The translations under genes were made by a program, and so were the position numbers. A DNA stretch of 64,000 nucleotides from Bacillus inaquosorum KCTC 13429 (lineage in GTDB: Bacteria; Bacillota; Bacilli; Bacillales; Bacillaceae): positions 62,001 to 126,000 of the forward strand of contig NZ_AMXN01000007.1 of the NCBI RefSeq assembly GCF_000332645.1, written 5' to 3'. The notes under the pieces were generated by a model, which was not told where the DNA came from, ran no database searches, and worked only from the letters and a program-made list of their open reading frames with translations. Shown here piece after piece: positions 49,627-59,204 of this stretch (position 1 is the stretch's first letter; every line of letters begins with the position of its first letter).

Positions 49627-51110
49627 TATGCCTTCAGGCTCCCTAAGGCTTCATCGGTTTTCCGTTTTTCTTTCTCGGCGTCCTCTCTTGTCACGGTAAA
49701 GCGCTGGAAACCAAATGGCGGGCGCGGTTCGGTGTAGACTTTACCTTTTGAGCCCGGGATCTCTTCGACGACCGTATCCCATGTGTGATTTTGAGATTGG
49801 AAGCTGACATCGGTGAGCTGCGGGAATCTCATTAATATTCTGCAGCCGATATGATAGATTAAGTTTTGGATTGAAGGGGTTTCGAGCTCGTGAAAAACGG
49901 TGCTCGCTAAGTCTCGGACTTGTTCAGCCGCAACATAGCGGGCGGGATCGGCAGCATATGCGTCATTTGTGTTTTCATAATGCCAGCTGATGTTTAAATG
50001 GACAAACAGCGGACGATTGCCGTCTTCCGGGAGTGTTGTATATTCGTCCCGGATAAAGCCGACGAAGGAGTTGCCGCTCACCTTGACGAGCTGAAGATCC
50101 ATGATTTCGCTGTATTGCTCTGTAATCGTTATTGTATCCCCGGTTCGTTTCGCTTTCAGAACAGACCGAGCGCGTTCATTGCGCGATCTTCTGAAGACGA
50201 CCTGACTTGTGCCGAGCTCTTGCTCTTCGTAAGCAGGCATCGCCTCAAATGGAATGTCTTCGCCGGTCAGAGTGATCGTGTCCATATGAGAATAGGTATC
50301 TAAAAATCGGTGAGCCACATAGTGTAAGAATCCCTCGGCTGTCGTCCCTTCATAGGAAGCGAGATGGCGCTGAATAAAGTTTTTCATTGAGTCTGTAGCT
50401 ACGACGAGTGTATTATCTCCATCTGTAAATGATGGCAAGAAGGCATCTCCGCCAATTTCACATGTCACATCAACGCCGACAACGGTATTGGCTCTCCCGG
50501 TAAAAGATGACTCTGGGATTTGCTTCACTCTTGTGAGCGGCTTTAAAAACGTTCGGTATGCAAATACATTGCCTTTGCCGTAAGACATGGTTCTTTTCAT
50601 CTGCGTCTCTCCTTTTTCAGTTATAATGTCCGCCAGCCGAAAGCGGGCGATTCGGTAAATTTCTTCAAGGGCCTGCTGGAACTCCGCTTCCCGTTCATTC
50701 TTCAGCCTTGCCAGCAGGGCTTGGTGAATGTCCTGTTTCGTCTTTCCCTTTACCGCTAAAATGAAAGGAAAGCCGAAGCGTTCATAATAGTGTTCATTCA
50801 GCTTGAGAAATTCTTCGTATTCCTGCTGTTCAAGCGTGCTGAGCCCCGCGTTTTGCTGCTCTCTTACCGAGGAAGCGCTCATTGTTTTCTTTGTTCCGAG
50901 ACGAGGGTGCTTATTGATTAAATCAAGCTGTGTCTGGCGATCAGCGGCTTTTACAATGCCCGCCATTTTGTGGTGAAGGTCGGAAAGGGAAGAAAATGGC
51001 CGCAATGCCGCGGCTTTCTCCGCAATCCATGAAGAGTGTTCAAAAATAGATCCAAGCGTGTCTGTCAGTGTTTGTGTGTCCATTTGATTCAGGTCATCCA
51101 TTGTGAACAT
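49626..51110 (-). CDS. pucL: PucL, OHCU decarboxylase-uricase fusion
   Basis: The 494-residue protein has two enzymes in one chain. Residues 1-165 are the OHCU decarboxylase domain ([23 protein letters not shown] with catalytic residues, [13 protein letters not shown]). The rest is uricase: [28 protein letters not shown], and the C-terminal signature [11 protein letters not shown] near residue 450. It therefore covers the first and third step of urate breakdown, with PucM in between. The start at 51110 is preferred over the ATG at 51116, because AAAGGAAG is at a proper distance only from the former. Confidence 0.95.
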   Translation of the reverse strand: MFTMDDLNQMDTQTLTDTLGSIFEHSSWIAEKAAALRPFSSLSDLHHKMAGIVKAADRQTQLDLINKHPRLGTKKTMSASSVREQQNAGLSTLEQQEYEEFLKLNEHYYERFGFPFILAVKGKTKQDIHQALLARLKNEREAEFQQALEEIYRIARFRLADIITEKGETQMKRTMSYGKGNVFAYRTFLKPLTRVKQIPESSFTGRANTVVGVDVTCEIGGDAFLPSFTDGDNTLVVATDSMKNFIQRHLASYEGTTAEGFLHYVAHRFLDTYSHMDTITLTGEDIPFEAMPAYEEQELGTSQVVFRRSRNERARSVLKAKRTGDTITITEQYSEIMDLQLVKVSGNSFVGFIRDEYTTLPEDGNRPLFVHLNISWHYENTNDAYAADPARYVAAEQVRDLASTVFHELETPSIQNLIYHIGCRILMRFPQLTDVSFQSQNHTWDTVVEEIPGSKGKVYTEPRPPFGFQRFTVTREDAEKEKRKTDEALGSLKA

Positions 51111-51122
51111 TGGCATCTTCCT

Positions 51123-52415
51123 TTACGTTTTCATTTCAGCGCCATCCGGCTGTTTGGTTTGAAAAAAAGCGTGCAGTGCAATTGCCGTCAAACTGCCGAT
51201 CACAATTCCGCTTCCTGCCAAGACTGAGGCGGCGCCCGGAAGAGACGAAAACAACGCGGGAACTGTTGTGGCGCCGAGCCCTAAGCTGACGGAAGAGGCA
51301 ATGATCAGCAGATTGCCCTGCGAATCGAAGTCAACGCTGGAGAGCATTTTGATCCCGTAAGAAATGACCATGCCGAACATGACAATCATCGCGCCGCCGA
51401 GAACTGGGTTTGGAATCACTGTTGTCAATGCTGCGGCTTTCGGAACCAGTCCGATCGCCATCAGCATAATTCCTGTAATCGCGATGACGTTGACACTTTT
51501 CATTTTTGAAAGCTGAACGATACCGACATTTTGCGAGAAGGCGGTATAGGGAAACGCGTTAAATAAGCCGCCCAGCACAATCGCAAGGCCTTCCGCCCGG
51601 TAGCCCTTTTCCAGATCCCTCTCTGACAGCCTGCGGTTTGTGATATCAGCGAGCGCAAAGTAAACACCTGTCGATTCAACAAGGCTTACAATGGCAACGA
51701 GGAGCATCGTGACAACAGCCGGCAGCTCGAAGGTCGGCGGGCCGAAATAAAACAGAGACGGAACATGAAGCCAGGATGCCTCTATGACGTCAGAAAAATC
51801 GACTTTTCCCATGAAGAATGCGGCCGCCGTTCCGGCGACAAGGCCGAGCAAAATCGCAATGGAGCGGATAAAGCCTTTAAAGAAATAAAACATCAATAAG
51901 ATAAAAGCTGTGACCCCAAACCCGAGGAGCACGTTGTCCAGTGTGCCGAAGTCTTTGCTTCCTTCACCTCCGGCCAGGTTATTCATTGCTGTTGGAATCA
52001 GGCTGATGCCGATGATCATGACGACTGAGCCGGTCACGACAGGCGGAAAAAAACGGACAAGCTTTCCGAAAAAGCCCGCAGCTAAGACGACAATCAGCCC
52101 TGCGGCGATAATGGCACCATATATCGCTGAGACACCATATGTGCTGCCAATGGAAATCATCGGGCCGACTGCGGTAAACGTACATCCGAGCACAACGGGG
52201 AGGCCGATGCCGAAGTACCGGTTTTTCCACAGCTGCAAAAGAGTCGCCGTCCCGCACATGAACAAATCGATCGCAATTAAATACGTCAGCTGCCCTGCAT
52301 TCAGCCCGATCGCCGCTCCAACGATCAGCGGAACGAGAATCGCTCCCGCATACATGGCAAGCATATGCTGAAATCCGAGCATCATTAGCTGAAAGGAATT
52401 GTACTGTTCCTTCAT
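51123..52415 (-). CDS. pucK: PucK, uric acid permease
   Basis: The 430-residue protein belongs to the nucleobase:cation symporter-2 family, with about 14 membrane segments. The N-terminal QHMLAMYAGAILVPLIVG and the signature QNVGIVQLSKMKS(V) near residue 290 are typical of purine/urate carriers. It is the twin of PucJ and likely works with it. It lies in the pucJKLM operon, six bases after pucJ and 12 before pucL. Confidence 0.94.
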   Translation of the reverse strand: MKEQYNSFQLMMLGFQHMLAMYAGAILVPLIVGAAIGLNAGQLTYLIAIDLFMCGTATLLQLWKNRYFGIGLPVVLGCTFTAVGPMISIGSTYGVSAIYGAIIAAGLIVVLAAGFFGKLVRFFPPVVTGSVVMIIGISLIPTAMNNLAGGEGSKDFGTLDNVLLGFGVTAFILLMFYFFKGFIRSIAILLGLVAGTAAAFFMGKVDFSDVIEASWLHVPSLFYFGPPTFELPAVVTMLLVAIVSLVESTGVYFALADITNRRLSERDLEKGYRAEGLAIVLGGLFNAFPYTAFSQNVGIVQLSKMKSVNVIAITGIMLMAIGLVPKAAALTTVIPNPVLGGAMIVMFGMVISYGIKMLSSVDFDSQGNLLIIASSVSLGLGATTVPALFSSLPGAASVLAGSGIVIGSLTAIALHAFFQTKQPDGAEMKT

Positions 52416-52421
52416 GTCTTT

Positions 52422-53756
52422 TTACACCTCTTTTTCTAATGCAAGTGTATGGTCTAATACCGGAAGTTCTGGTTTCTGCGCTGTTGTTTCTTTTTTGCCG
52501 CGTAAGCTGAAAAATAGATTCAAAAAGATGGCGGTCAGGCTTCCGGTGATGGTGCCGTCACTGACCAGAATCCGGATTGGAGCGGGGAATTCAGCGAAAA
52601 TCCCGGGCACCGTGCTGGCGCCGATGCCGAGTGCGATTGAGCATGCGATGGTCAGGAGGTGATATTGATTTGTGAGATCCGCTGTGCTGAGCATTTTGAC
52701 GCCGGACGCTATCACCATGCCGAACATGACAACGGTCGCACCTCCAAGAACAGCTGCAGGAACAGCTGAAGCAAGGGCGGCAATCTTCGGAATCAGTCCG
52801 AGACAGACAAGGATACAGCCTGCGGTAACGACGACATTTCTCGTTTTCACTTTCGTCAGCTGCAATAAGCCGGCGTTTTGCGCAAAGGTGTTGTAGGGAA
52901 AGGCGTTGAAGAGCCCGCCGATGAGAATGGCGATTCCCTCCGCCCGATAGCCTTTGACAAGATCTTTTTCGGTTAAAGGTCTGCCGCATATCTTTCCGAT
53001 CGCGTAGAAAACGCCGGTTGATTCTACAATAATGACGATTCCAACGATCAGCATCGTTAAGATCGGGCCGATTTCAAATGAAGGGGCTCCGAAGTAAAAT
53101 GGCTTCGGAATTTGAAAGAACGGGGCTTCGGCGACAGCAGAAAAGCTGACTTTGCCCATGATGGCTGCTGCCGCTGTCCCGGCAGCGATTCCGATCAGAA
53201 CGGACAGCGTTCGGGCAAACCCTTTGAGAAAGCGATTGAGGACTAGGATCAGCATAAGGACGCCGACAGAGAGAAGAAGGTTTTCGAGCGAACCGTATTC
53301 GGGATTGGCGCTGCCGCCAGCCATATTTTTCACACCTGTCGGAACAAGAGAAAGGCCGATCAAGGTTACAACGGTTCCTGTTACGACAGGAGGGAATAAC
53401 ACGGTCAGCTTGCCGAAAAAACGCGCAAACAAAAAGATAAACACACCAGCCGCGATGATTGAACCGTAAATCGCGTGAATGCCGTAATTCGCGCCAATTG
53501 CAATCATCGGGGTGACGGCTACAAATGAACTGCCAAGCATGACGGGAAGCCCGATGCCGATGTACGCTCCGCGCAAGGTTTGCAAAAGCGTCGCGACGCC
53601 GCACGTTAACAGGTCAATCGCCAATAGGTAAGACAGCTGTTCAGATGTTACATTCAGCGCCCTGCCGACAAGCAGGGGCACCAAAATCGCACCTGCATAC
53701 ATAGCCAGCACATGCTGAAGGCCAAGAGTAAACACCGCAAACGATCTTTGTTTCAC
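52422..53756 (-). CDS. pucJ: PucJ, uric acid permease
   Basis: The 444-residue membrane protein has the same motifs as PucK: QHVLAMYAGAILVPLLVG, then FVAVTPMIAIG, and QNAGLLQLTKVKTRNVV near residue 300. The two genes arose by tandem duplication; both are needed for uptake of urate in B. subtilis. The start is a GTG after AAAAGGAGG. A TnrA box lies 20 bases upstream. Confidence 0.94.
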   Translation of the reverse strand: MKQRSFAVFTLGLQHVLAMYAGAILVPLLVGRALNVTSEQLSYLLAIDLLTCGVATLLQTLRGAYIGIGLPVMLGSSFVAVTPMIAIGANYGIHAIYGSIIAAGVFIFLFARFFGKLTVLFPPVVTGTVVTLIGLSLVPTGVKNMAGGSANPEYGSLENLLLSVGVLMLILVLNRFLKGFARTLSVLIGIAAGTAAAAIMGKVSFSAVAEAPFFQIPKPFYFGAPSFEIGPILTMLIVGIVIIVESTGVFYAIGKICGRPLTEKDLVKGYRAEGIAILIGGLFNAFPYNTFAQNAGLLQLTKVKTRNVVVTAGCILVCLGLIPKIAALASAVPAAVLGGATVVMFGMVIASGVKMLSTADLTNQYHLLTIACSIALGIGASTVPGIFAEFPAPIRILVSDGTITGSLTAIFLNLFFSLRGKKETTAQKPELPVLDHTLALEKEV

Positions 53757-53775
53757 TATAGCCCCTCCTTTTAAA

Positions 53776-53792
53776 TGTGAACTTTAGTAACA
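53776..53792. promoter_or_regulatory. TnrA box upstream of pucJ
   Basis: TGTGAACTTTAGTAACA is an exact match to the TnrA/GlnR consensus TGTNAN7TNACA. It lies 20 bases from the pucJ start, so its exact role (activation from here or control by a downstream site) depends on the unmapped transcription start. Confidence 0.75.
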
Positions 53793-53881
53793 TGATAGCG
53801 TGCCGATTGTCGGGTGTCATTGGATACAGTAGCCGAAAAAGACAGGTGTTATTGCTGAAAGTGACGAAAAACGATTCGGTT

Positions 53882-53898
53882 TGTAAGAGAATGTGACA
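53882..53898. promoter_or_regulatory. Second TnrA box between pucR and pucJ
   Basis: TGTAAGAGAATGTGACA is again an exact match to TGTNAN7TNACA. It lies 126 bases upstream of pucJ, just beyond the pucR stop, a good position for TnrA activation of pucJKLM. Confidence 0.75.
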
Positions 53899-53902
53899 AA
53901 CG

Positions 53903-55498
53903 TTAGCTGATCAGCCGCTGCATCCGTAAGGCAAGCCGTAAACGCATCGTCGTTTCAGGATCTTTTAAGCTTTTGCCCAGCAGCTCTTCGCATTTTTCAA
54001 GGCGGTAGATGACAGTATTGCGATGAACGTACAGACGCTTTGCCGTCTCGGAAATTTGGCAGTGTGTCTCTAAATAGACGGACAGTGTATGAAGGAGGCT
54101 TTGATCCTCCTGCTGTTTTTCAGCGAGGCTTTGAAGCGTGGAGTTGTAAAATTTCTTCAAATCCTCAACCGGGAGCAGGCGAAGAAGCTCAGGGACATCT
54201 TTGGCGTGATACACCTGAATAAACTCCGTGCTTCTTGACAAATGCCCCGATTGCAGAGCATCAGAAGCCTCTGTAAACGCGTCGGGAACATCAATGAGCT
54301 TTTGGCATATATTGCTGATCCCAAAGGACACGGTCCGTTTAAATTGGGCTCTCACCTGTGATTGGAACTGCTCTAAAAAGCTGATCACCGAGGCGTGCAT
54401 TTCACTCCAGCTGTCTGTTGCTTCGATCAGAATAATGCCGACGTTTCCTTTAATAAAGAGGTGGGGCGGAAACGGGAAGGCTGATAATTCGCCTTCAAGA
54501 AATTCGAATACGCTGTCGGAGGCGAGCTGATTTTCTGTAAAGCTGATCGATTCGTCATTACGGTCAAGTTTTCCGGCAATGCACATGTATTTTTGATCCC
54601 AGCGCAGCTTGAATTCTTTCGCCCGGTTTTTAATTTCATCATCTGAAGAAAATGACCGCTCAATAAAATTGCTGAAAAACTCATTGCGCGCCCGCCGGCT
54701 GAATTGCTTCAGCGCATTTTCCTTCAGCAGTTCAAAGGAAATCACGTTGGCCGCTTGTTCAATCGTGAGAATCAACCCTTTGTCGCCGGCCTGCACCATG
54801 TCCGGTATCAGCAGGTAGCCGCAGTTTTTTTCGTGATTATAAATAGGAAGGACAGAATACGTTTTTTGATCCGAGATCGTAGAGAAACAAGTGAAAAACG
54901 GCCCGGATACGGTATTCAGGGTGCTTTTCAGCTTTTCGGTCTCAACTGAAATCTGATGGGACGCAGAGAGCATTTTGGCATGCTGGTCAAGAAGCAGCAC
55001 GGGAAGCTGAAGGAGGTCTGACACCTTTTTGAGGAGAGATTGCAGCCCCTTGCCGCTCATAATGTGGTTTGTGAATTTTTTGTGCGCGTAAATGGCTTGC
55101 TGCAGCTCGTTAGAACGCATATCGAGAATGTGGCTGAGTGTTGCATTCACAATATCGCCGAGGCGGATGTGTTCCGGGAGCTCGATGATCGGAAACGCGT
55201 ATGAATCAGCCAGTTCGATGATTTCTTTCGGGATATCCTCCAGATAACGCTTTGTTTTAATGCCGAGGCCCGCGCAGCCGCGTTTTGCCATTTGCCGAAT
55301 CAGTTCAGATAACTGGTGGGGGGTATCCTTCAGGTGATACGCGGTAGTGACGAGCAATTCGTTCTTATGCAGAAAGTCTGCGATATCCGGAGCGTCCATC
55401 ATATTGACATGCTGAACCTCTCTTTCTCCTCCTGCTTTTCCCGCGATTAAATTGGCGTTTTCATAAGCCGGTATTTTCATCACATCAAAAATATTCAT
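53903..55498 (-). CDS. pucR: PucR, transcriptional regulator of purine catabolism
   Basis: The 531-residue protein has the PucR N-terminal sensing domain (residues 1-130, including VNMMDAPDIADFLHKNELLVTTAY), a GGDEF-like central region (about 290-410), and the C-terminal PucR-type HTH SETAKRLYVHRNTVIYRLEKCEELLG. It induces the puc genes in response to allantoin-type intermediates and represses itself. It is divergent from pucH, with PucR and TnrA boxes between them. AAAAGGAG precedes the ATG. Confidence 0.95.
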   Translation of the reverse strand: MNIFDVMKIPAYENANLIAGKAGGEREVQHVNMMDAPDIADFLHKNELLVTTAYHLKDTPHQLSELIRQMAKRGCAGLGIKTKRYLEDIPKEIIELADSYAFPIIELPEHIRLGDIVNATLSHILDMRSNELQQAIYAHKKFTNHIMSGKGLQSLLKKVSDLLQLPVLLLDQHAKMLSASHQISVETEKLKSTLNTVSGPFFTCFSTISDQKTYSVLPIYNHEKNCGYLLIPDMVQAGDKGLILTIEQAANVISFELLKENALKQFSRRARNEFFSNFIERSFSSDDEIKNRAKEFKLRWDQKYMCIAGKLDRNDESISFTENQLASDSVFEFLEGELSAFPFPPHLFIKGNVGIILIEATDSWSEMHASVISFLEQFQSQVRAQFKRTVSFGISNICQKLIDVPDAFTEASDALQSGHLSRSTEFIQVYHAKDVPELLRLLPVEDLKKFYNSTLQSLAEKQQEDQSLLHTLSVYLETHCQISETAKRLYVHRNTVIYRLEKCEELLGKSLKDPETTMRLRLALRMQRLIS

Positions 55499-55521
55499 AG
55501 AGCATTCTCCTTTTCTATAAA

Positions 55522-55534
55522 AAACATTGGTTAA
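55522..55534 (+). promoter_or_regulatory. PucR box between pucR and pucH
   Basis: AAACATTGGTTAA is an exact match to the PucR consensus WWWCNTTGGTTAA. It lies 24 bases upstream of the pucR start and 140 bases upstream of pucH, so PucR could repress its own gene and activate pucH from it. Confidence 0.88.
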
Positions 55535-55622
55535 GATGAATAATTTTCAATAGGAATTCTAGCGGTTTTGCTGATGTAATACGATCATAGTAGCAGTAAA
55601 CTGTTGAAAATAGAACTGATTG

Positions 55623-55639
55623 TGTTACATAAACTGACA
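55623..55639. promoter_or_regulatory. TnrA box upstream of pucH
   Basis: TGTTACATAAACTGACA agrees exactly with TGTNAN7TNACA. Its centre is 43 bases before the pucH start and about 130 bases from the pucR start. It would link allantoin use to nitrogen limitation. Confidence 0.8.
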
Positions 55640-55673
55640 TGAAAAATCGTTATCCTTACATGGAGGGATCAAT

Positions 55674-57014
55674 ATGGCTTACGATTTGTTGATAAAAGGT
55701 GCGAAGACAGTTACGCCAGATGGCATTAAAGAAGCTGATATTGCAGTTCAAAACGGTGTCATTGCCGAGATTGGTTCAGACATTGAAGCAAGCGGGGCAG
55801 CAATGATCCAGGCAGATGGAAAATACGTGTTTCCTGGTGCGATAGACTGCCATGTTCATTTCAATGAACCGGGCAGAGAGGATTGGGAGGGGATTGAAAC
55901 AGGTTCGCAGATGATGGCAGCAGGCGGCTGCACCACCTATTTTGATATGCCGCTCAATTGCATTCCATCAACTGTGACGGCAGAACATCTTCTCGCAAAA
56001 GCTGAACTTGGCAGGCAAAAATCAGTCGTGGATTTTGCGCTATGGGGCGGCCTTGTGCCCGGCCATATCGAGGACATCCGCCCAATGGCTGAAGCGGGAG
56101 CGATCGGGTTTAAAGCGTTTTTATCAAAATCAGGCACAGACGAGTTCCGCTCTGTTGACGAAAGGACCTTGCTCAAAGGCATGACAGAAATCGCCGCTGC
56201 AGGAAAAATCCTCGCTCTTCACGCCGAGAGCGACGCAATCACAAGCTATTTGCAGATGGTCTTGGCCAATAAAGGAAAAGTGGATGCGGATGCGTACGCC
56301 GCCTCCCGCCCGGAGGAAGCCGAAGCTGAAGCGGTGTATCGCACGATTCAGTATGCGAAGGTGACAGGCTGTCCGGTCCATTTTGTCCATATCAGCACGG
56401 CAAAAGCGGTCCGGCTGATCAGAGAGGCGAAACAGGAAGGGCTTGATGTTTCGGTCGAAACATGCCCGCATTATGTCTTGTTCAGCCATGACGATTTACG
56501 AGAAAAGGGCTCTGTCGCAAAATGCGCGCCTCCGCTCCGGTCGCCTCGATCAAAGGAGGCGTTGATCGAGGAGCTCATTGCGGGGCACATTGACATGGTC
56601 TCCTCCGATCATTCCCCTTGCCGCCCGTCCTTGAAGCGGGAGGACAATCTGTTTTTATCATGGGGCGGAATCAGCGGCGGGCAGTTCACTTTATTAGGAA
56701 TGCTGGAACTGGCGCTTGAGCATCAGATTCCGTTTGAAAACATCGCTGAATGGACAGCGGCGGCCCCTGCAAAACGATTCGGCCTTCAGCAAAAAGGACG
56801 GCTTGAAGCGGGGTGTGATGCCGATTTTGTGCTTGTCAGCATGGAGCCGTACACTGTCACAAAAGAATCGATGTTTGCAAAGCATAAGCAAAGCATTTAC
56901 GAAGGGCATACATTTCCCTACCGCATTTCGGCCACTTACAGCAAAGGACTGTGCGTGTACAGTGATGGGGAAAAAGTCAGCGGAATTGACGGAACGTTGG
57001 TCGTTCCTTCGTAA
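55674..57014 (+). CDS. pucH: PucH, allantoinase
   Basis: The 446-residue amidohydrolase has the metal-binding H-x-H in [16 protein letters not shown] near residue 60, the carboxylated Lys in [10 protein letters not shown] near 145, His in [11 protein letters not shown] and [10 protein letters not shown], and the Asp in [11 protein letters not shown] near 320. It opens allantoin to allantoate, the substrate of PucF. The ribosome binding site ATGGAGG fits the start. A terminator follows. Confidence 0.96.
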   Translation: MAYDLLIKGAKTVTPDGIKEADIAVQNGVIAEIGSDIEASGAAMIQADGKYVFPGAIDCHVHFNEPGREDWEGIETGSQMMAAGGCTTYFDMPLNCIPSTVTAEHLLAKAELGRQKSVVDFALWGGLVPGHIEDIRPMAEAGAIGFKAFLSKSGTDEFRSVDERTLLKGMTEIAAAGKILALHAESDAITSYLQMVLANKGKVDADAYAASRPEEAEAEAVYRTIQYAKVTGCPVHFVHISTAKAVRLIREAKQEGLDVSVETCPHYVLFSHDDLREKGSVAKCAPPLRSPRSKEALIEELIAGHIDMVSSDHSPCRPSLKREDNLFLSWGGISGGQFTLLGMLELALEHQIPFENIAEWTAAAPAKRFGLQQKGRLEAGCDADFVLVSMEPYTVTKESMFAKHKQSIYEGHTFPYRISATYSKGLCVYSDGEKVSGIDGTLVVPS

Positions 57015-57042
57015 ACCCGGCGGTATTTACCGCCGGGTTTTT
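57013..57042 (+). terminator. pucH terminator
   Basis: AACCCGGCGGTA / TACCGCCGGGTT with a tiny loop, followed by TTTTTT; the stem begins within the stop codon. Confidence 0.9.
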
Positions 57043-57112
57043 TTGATTTCCGCTGTTCTTGTTTTTAAAATTCAATCAACGTGGTATCTTTTTTAAAAGG
57101 GAGGCGGAGGCA

Positions 57113-57460
57113 ATGGAACATGTCAAATACATACTGAAGCAATCATGGTCGCGCCATACGAGCTCTAAATGGACGGAAGAATGCCCGTCATGCGGCCAAT
57201 GCGGTGTGACGGCATTGGTGATTCAGGGTTATTTCGGCGGCGCCATTTTTAAAACAAAAGTCGGTGAGAGCTGGCATTTTTATAACAGCATCAATGGCGT
57301 GATGTACGATTTTACGAGTGAACAGTTTCGGGCGCCTATTGAATATCAGCATATTCCTTCCTCAAGAGAAGAGGCGTTTTTAGATACGAATGAGGAACAA
57401 TACCTGCATCTTCGTTCAGCATTTTCCCGCCATATGAACAGCATTTCCGAGGAAACCTGA
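57113..57460 (+). CDS. yunG: YunG, conserved protein
   Basis: The 115-residue protein begins MEHVKYILKQSWSRHTSSKW. A Cys-rich motif EECPSCGQCGVTALVIQGYF near residue 25 has the form of a papain-like or YunG-family nucleophile region (Q-C-G-V-T-A), and HFYNSINGVMYDFTSEQF contains a His and an Asp. A Cys-His-Asp arrangement is thus possible, but no activity is known. GGGAGGCGGAGG precedes the ATG at 57113; 54 upstream bases in frame lack a site. Confidence 0.75.
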   Translation: MEHVKYILKQSWSRHTSSKWTEECPSCGQCGVTALVIQGYFGGAIFKTKVGESWHFYNSINGVMYDFTSEQFRAPIEYQHIPSSREEAFLDTNEEQYLHLRSAFSRHMNSISEET

Positions 57461-57497
57461 AAACACGTGTGATAAACTGGGAGAGAGGTGAATGATT

Positions 57498-58346
57498 GTG
57501 ATTTATATCGGACTGACGGGATGGGGGGATCACGACAGCATCTATCCGCCGAAAACGGCCAGCCAGAAAAAATTGCAGGCCTATTCCTCCCATTTTCCGA
57601 CCGTTGAATTAGACGCGAGCTTTTACGCGATTCAGCCGGCGCGCAATAATGAAAAGTGGGTGAAGGAAACGCCGGAAACCTTCCAATTTATCGTGAAAGC
57701 GTATCAGGGCATGACGGGGCATCAGCGCGGCGAAATTCCCTTTGACTCAAAAGAGGAGATGTTTGAAGCGTTTAAGGTGTCTTTAACGCCATATTTACAT
57801 AGCAATAAGCTTGCCATGGTGCTGTTTCAATTTCCGCCGTGGTTTGACTGCAAGAAGGAGAATGTCGCCTATTTGAGGTGGTGCAAGCATCAAATGGGAG
57901 ATATCCCTTGTGCGCTTGAATTCAGAAACCGCTCCTGGTTCTCGCCGCCATTTTATGAGCAGACACTTTCATTTATGAAAGCGGAAGGCTGGATTCACAG
58001 TGTTTGTGATGAACCGCAAATCGGAGAAGGCAGCGTTCCGACTGTTTTGCGCGCCACCGATGAAAACAAAACGCTCGTCAGGTTTCACGGACGCAACAAG
58101 CAGGGCTGGATGAAGCCTGATGGCGGGAAAAACTGGCGGGAGGTCAGGTACTTATACCGCTACAACCAACAGGAGCTGGAGGATTGGAAAAAGCACCTGG
58201 ATGAATTGCAGCAGCAATGTAAGGATGTTTTTGTCCTGTTCAATAACAATTCCGGCGGAGACGCCGCGGATAACGGCAAGCAAATGCTTGAACTGCTTGA
58301 TATCGAGTACAGCGGACTTGCTCCGAGACAGCTCGATTTATTTTAG
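57498..58346 (+). CDS. yunF: YunF, DUF72 TIM-barrel protein
   Basis: The 282-residue protein begins MIYIGLTGWGDHDSIYPPKT, the DUF72 N-terminus (I-G-x-x-G-W). It continues with FPTVELDASFYAIQ, LAMVLFQFPPWF, CALEFRNRSWF (the conserved E-F-R-x-x-S-W) and TLVRFHGRNKQGW, ending DVFVLFNNNSGGDAADNGKQM. The GTG at 57498 is used because GAGAGGTG lies 8 bases upstream; an ATG at 57492 is too near. DUF72 proteins have a TIM-barrel fold and no agreed function. Confidence 0.83.
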   Translation: MIYIGLTGWGDHDSIYPPKTASQKKLQAYSSHFPTVELDASFYAIQPARNNEKWVKETPETFQFIVKAYQGMTGHQRGEIPFDSKEEMFEAFKVSLTPYLHSNKLAMVLFQFPPWFDCKKENVAYLRWCKHQMGDIPCALEFRNRSWFSPPFYEQTLSFMKAEGWIHSVCDEPQIGEGSVPTVLRATDENKTLVRFHGRNKQGWMKPDGGKNWREVRYLYRYNQQELEDWKKHLDELQQQCKDVFVLFNNNSGGDAADNGKQMLELLDIEYSGLAPRQLDLF

Positions 58347-58363
58347 AAAAGAGGTTTTGATTG

Positions 58364-59185
58364 ATGTCGTTTGTGATTTTGGCCGTACTGGGATTAATCG
58401 CAGGTACGGTAGGCAGTCTGATTGGGCTTGGCGGCGGAATTGTCATCGTGCCGTCTCTGATGTTTTTAAGCACAGTGACGCCGCTGTTTCAGGATGTGAC
58501 GCCGCAGGTCGCGATTGGAACTTCGCTTTTGGTCATTATTTTTACGGGTCTTTCTTCAACTTTGGCTTATATTAAATATAAAACCGTTGATTATAAGAGC
58601 GGGCTCATTTTCTTTATTGGCTCAGGTCCCGGCAGCATTATCGGGGCTTACGTGTCAAAGCTGTTCAATTCAAACTCGTTTTCCGTATGGTTTGGCATTT
58701 TTATGATTCTTATTTCATTATCCTTAATGCTGAAAGCGAAAGCCCGGCCGATCAACAAAGCGCACAAAGGGATTATTCGGACATTTCAGGATGATGCCGG
58801 TGAGCCTTATACGTACTCATATCAGGCGCCTATCGGCATTGCCATTGCCTTTGTTGTCGGCTTTTTAGGCGGGCTTTTCGGAATAGGCGGCGGTTCGCTG
58901 ATGGTTCCGGCGATGATGCTGTTATTCCTGTTCCCGCCAAAGGTTGCGGTGGCAACGTCCATGTTTATTATTTTCCTGTCCTCTATGACAGGATCTGTTT
59001 CACATGTTATTTCCGGGCATGTCAATTGGCTGTATGCCCTAGCGCTGGTGCCCGGCGCTTGGTTCGGCGGAAAGCTTGGCGCCGCCATCAACAGAAAAAT
59101 GCAGACGAAAACGATCGTTATGATCATGCGGATCGTACTGATCTTGATCGGCTGCCAGCTCATTTATGAAGGCATTTTCAGCTGA
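58364..59185 (+). CDS. yunE: YunE, TSUP (TauE/SafE)-family membrane transporter
   Basis: The 273-residue protein has about eight membrane segments in two homologous halves. GLIAGTVGSLIGLGGGIVIVPSL opens the first and VGFLGGLFGIGGGSLMVPAMML the second; the repeated G-L-G-G-G / G-I-G-G-G motif defines the family. Members export or import sulfite, sulfoacetate or other organic sulfur anions. The ATG at 58364 has AGAGG upstream. The gene lies 17 bases after yunF and 19 before yunD. The substrate is unknown. Confidence 0.85.
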   Translation: MSFVILAVLGLIAGTVGSLIGLGGGIVIVPSLMFLSTVTPLFQDVTPQVAIGTSLLVIIFTGLSSTLAYIKYKTVDYKSGLIFFIGSGPGSIIGAYVSKLFNSNSFSVWFGIFMILISLSLMLKAKARPINKAHKGIIRTFQDDAGEPYTYSYQAPIGIAIAFVVGFLGGLFGIGGGSLMVPAMMLLFLFPPKVAVATSMFIIFLSSMTGSVSHVISGHVNWLYALALVPGAWFGGKLGAAINRKMQTKTIVMIMRIVLILIGCQLIYEGIFS

Positions 59186-59204
59186 ACGATTAGGGAGAGA
59201 TAAT

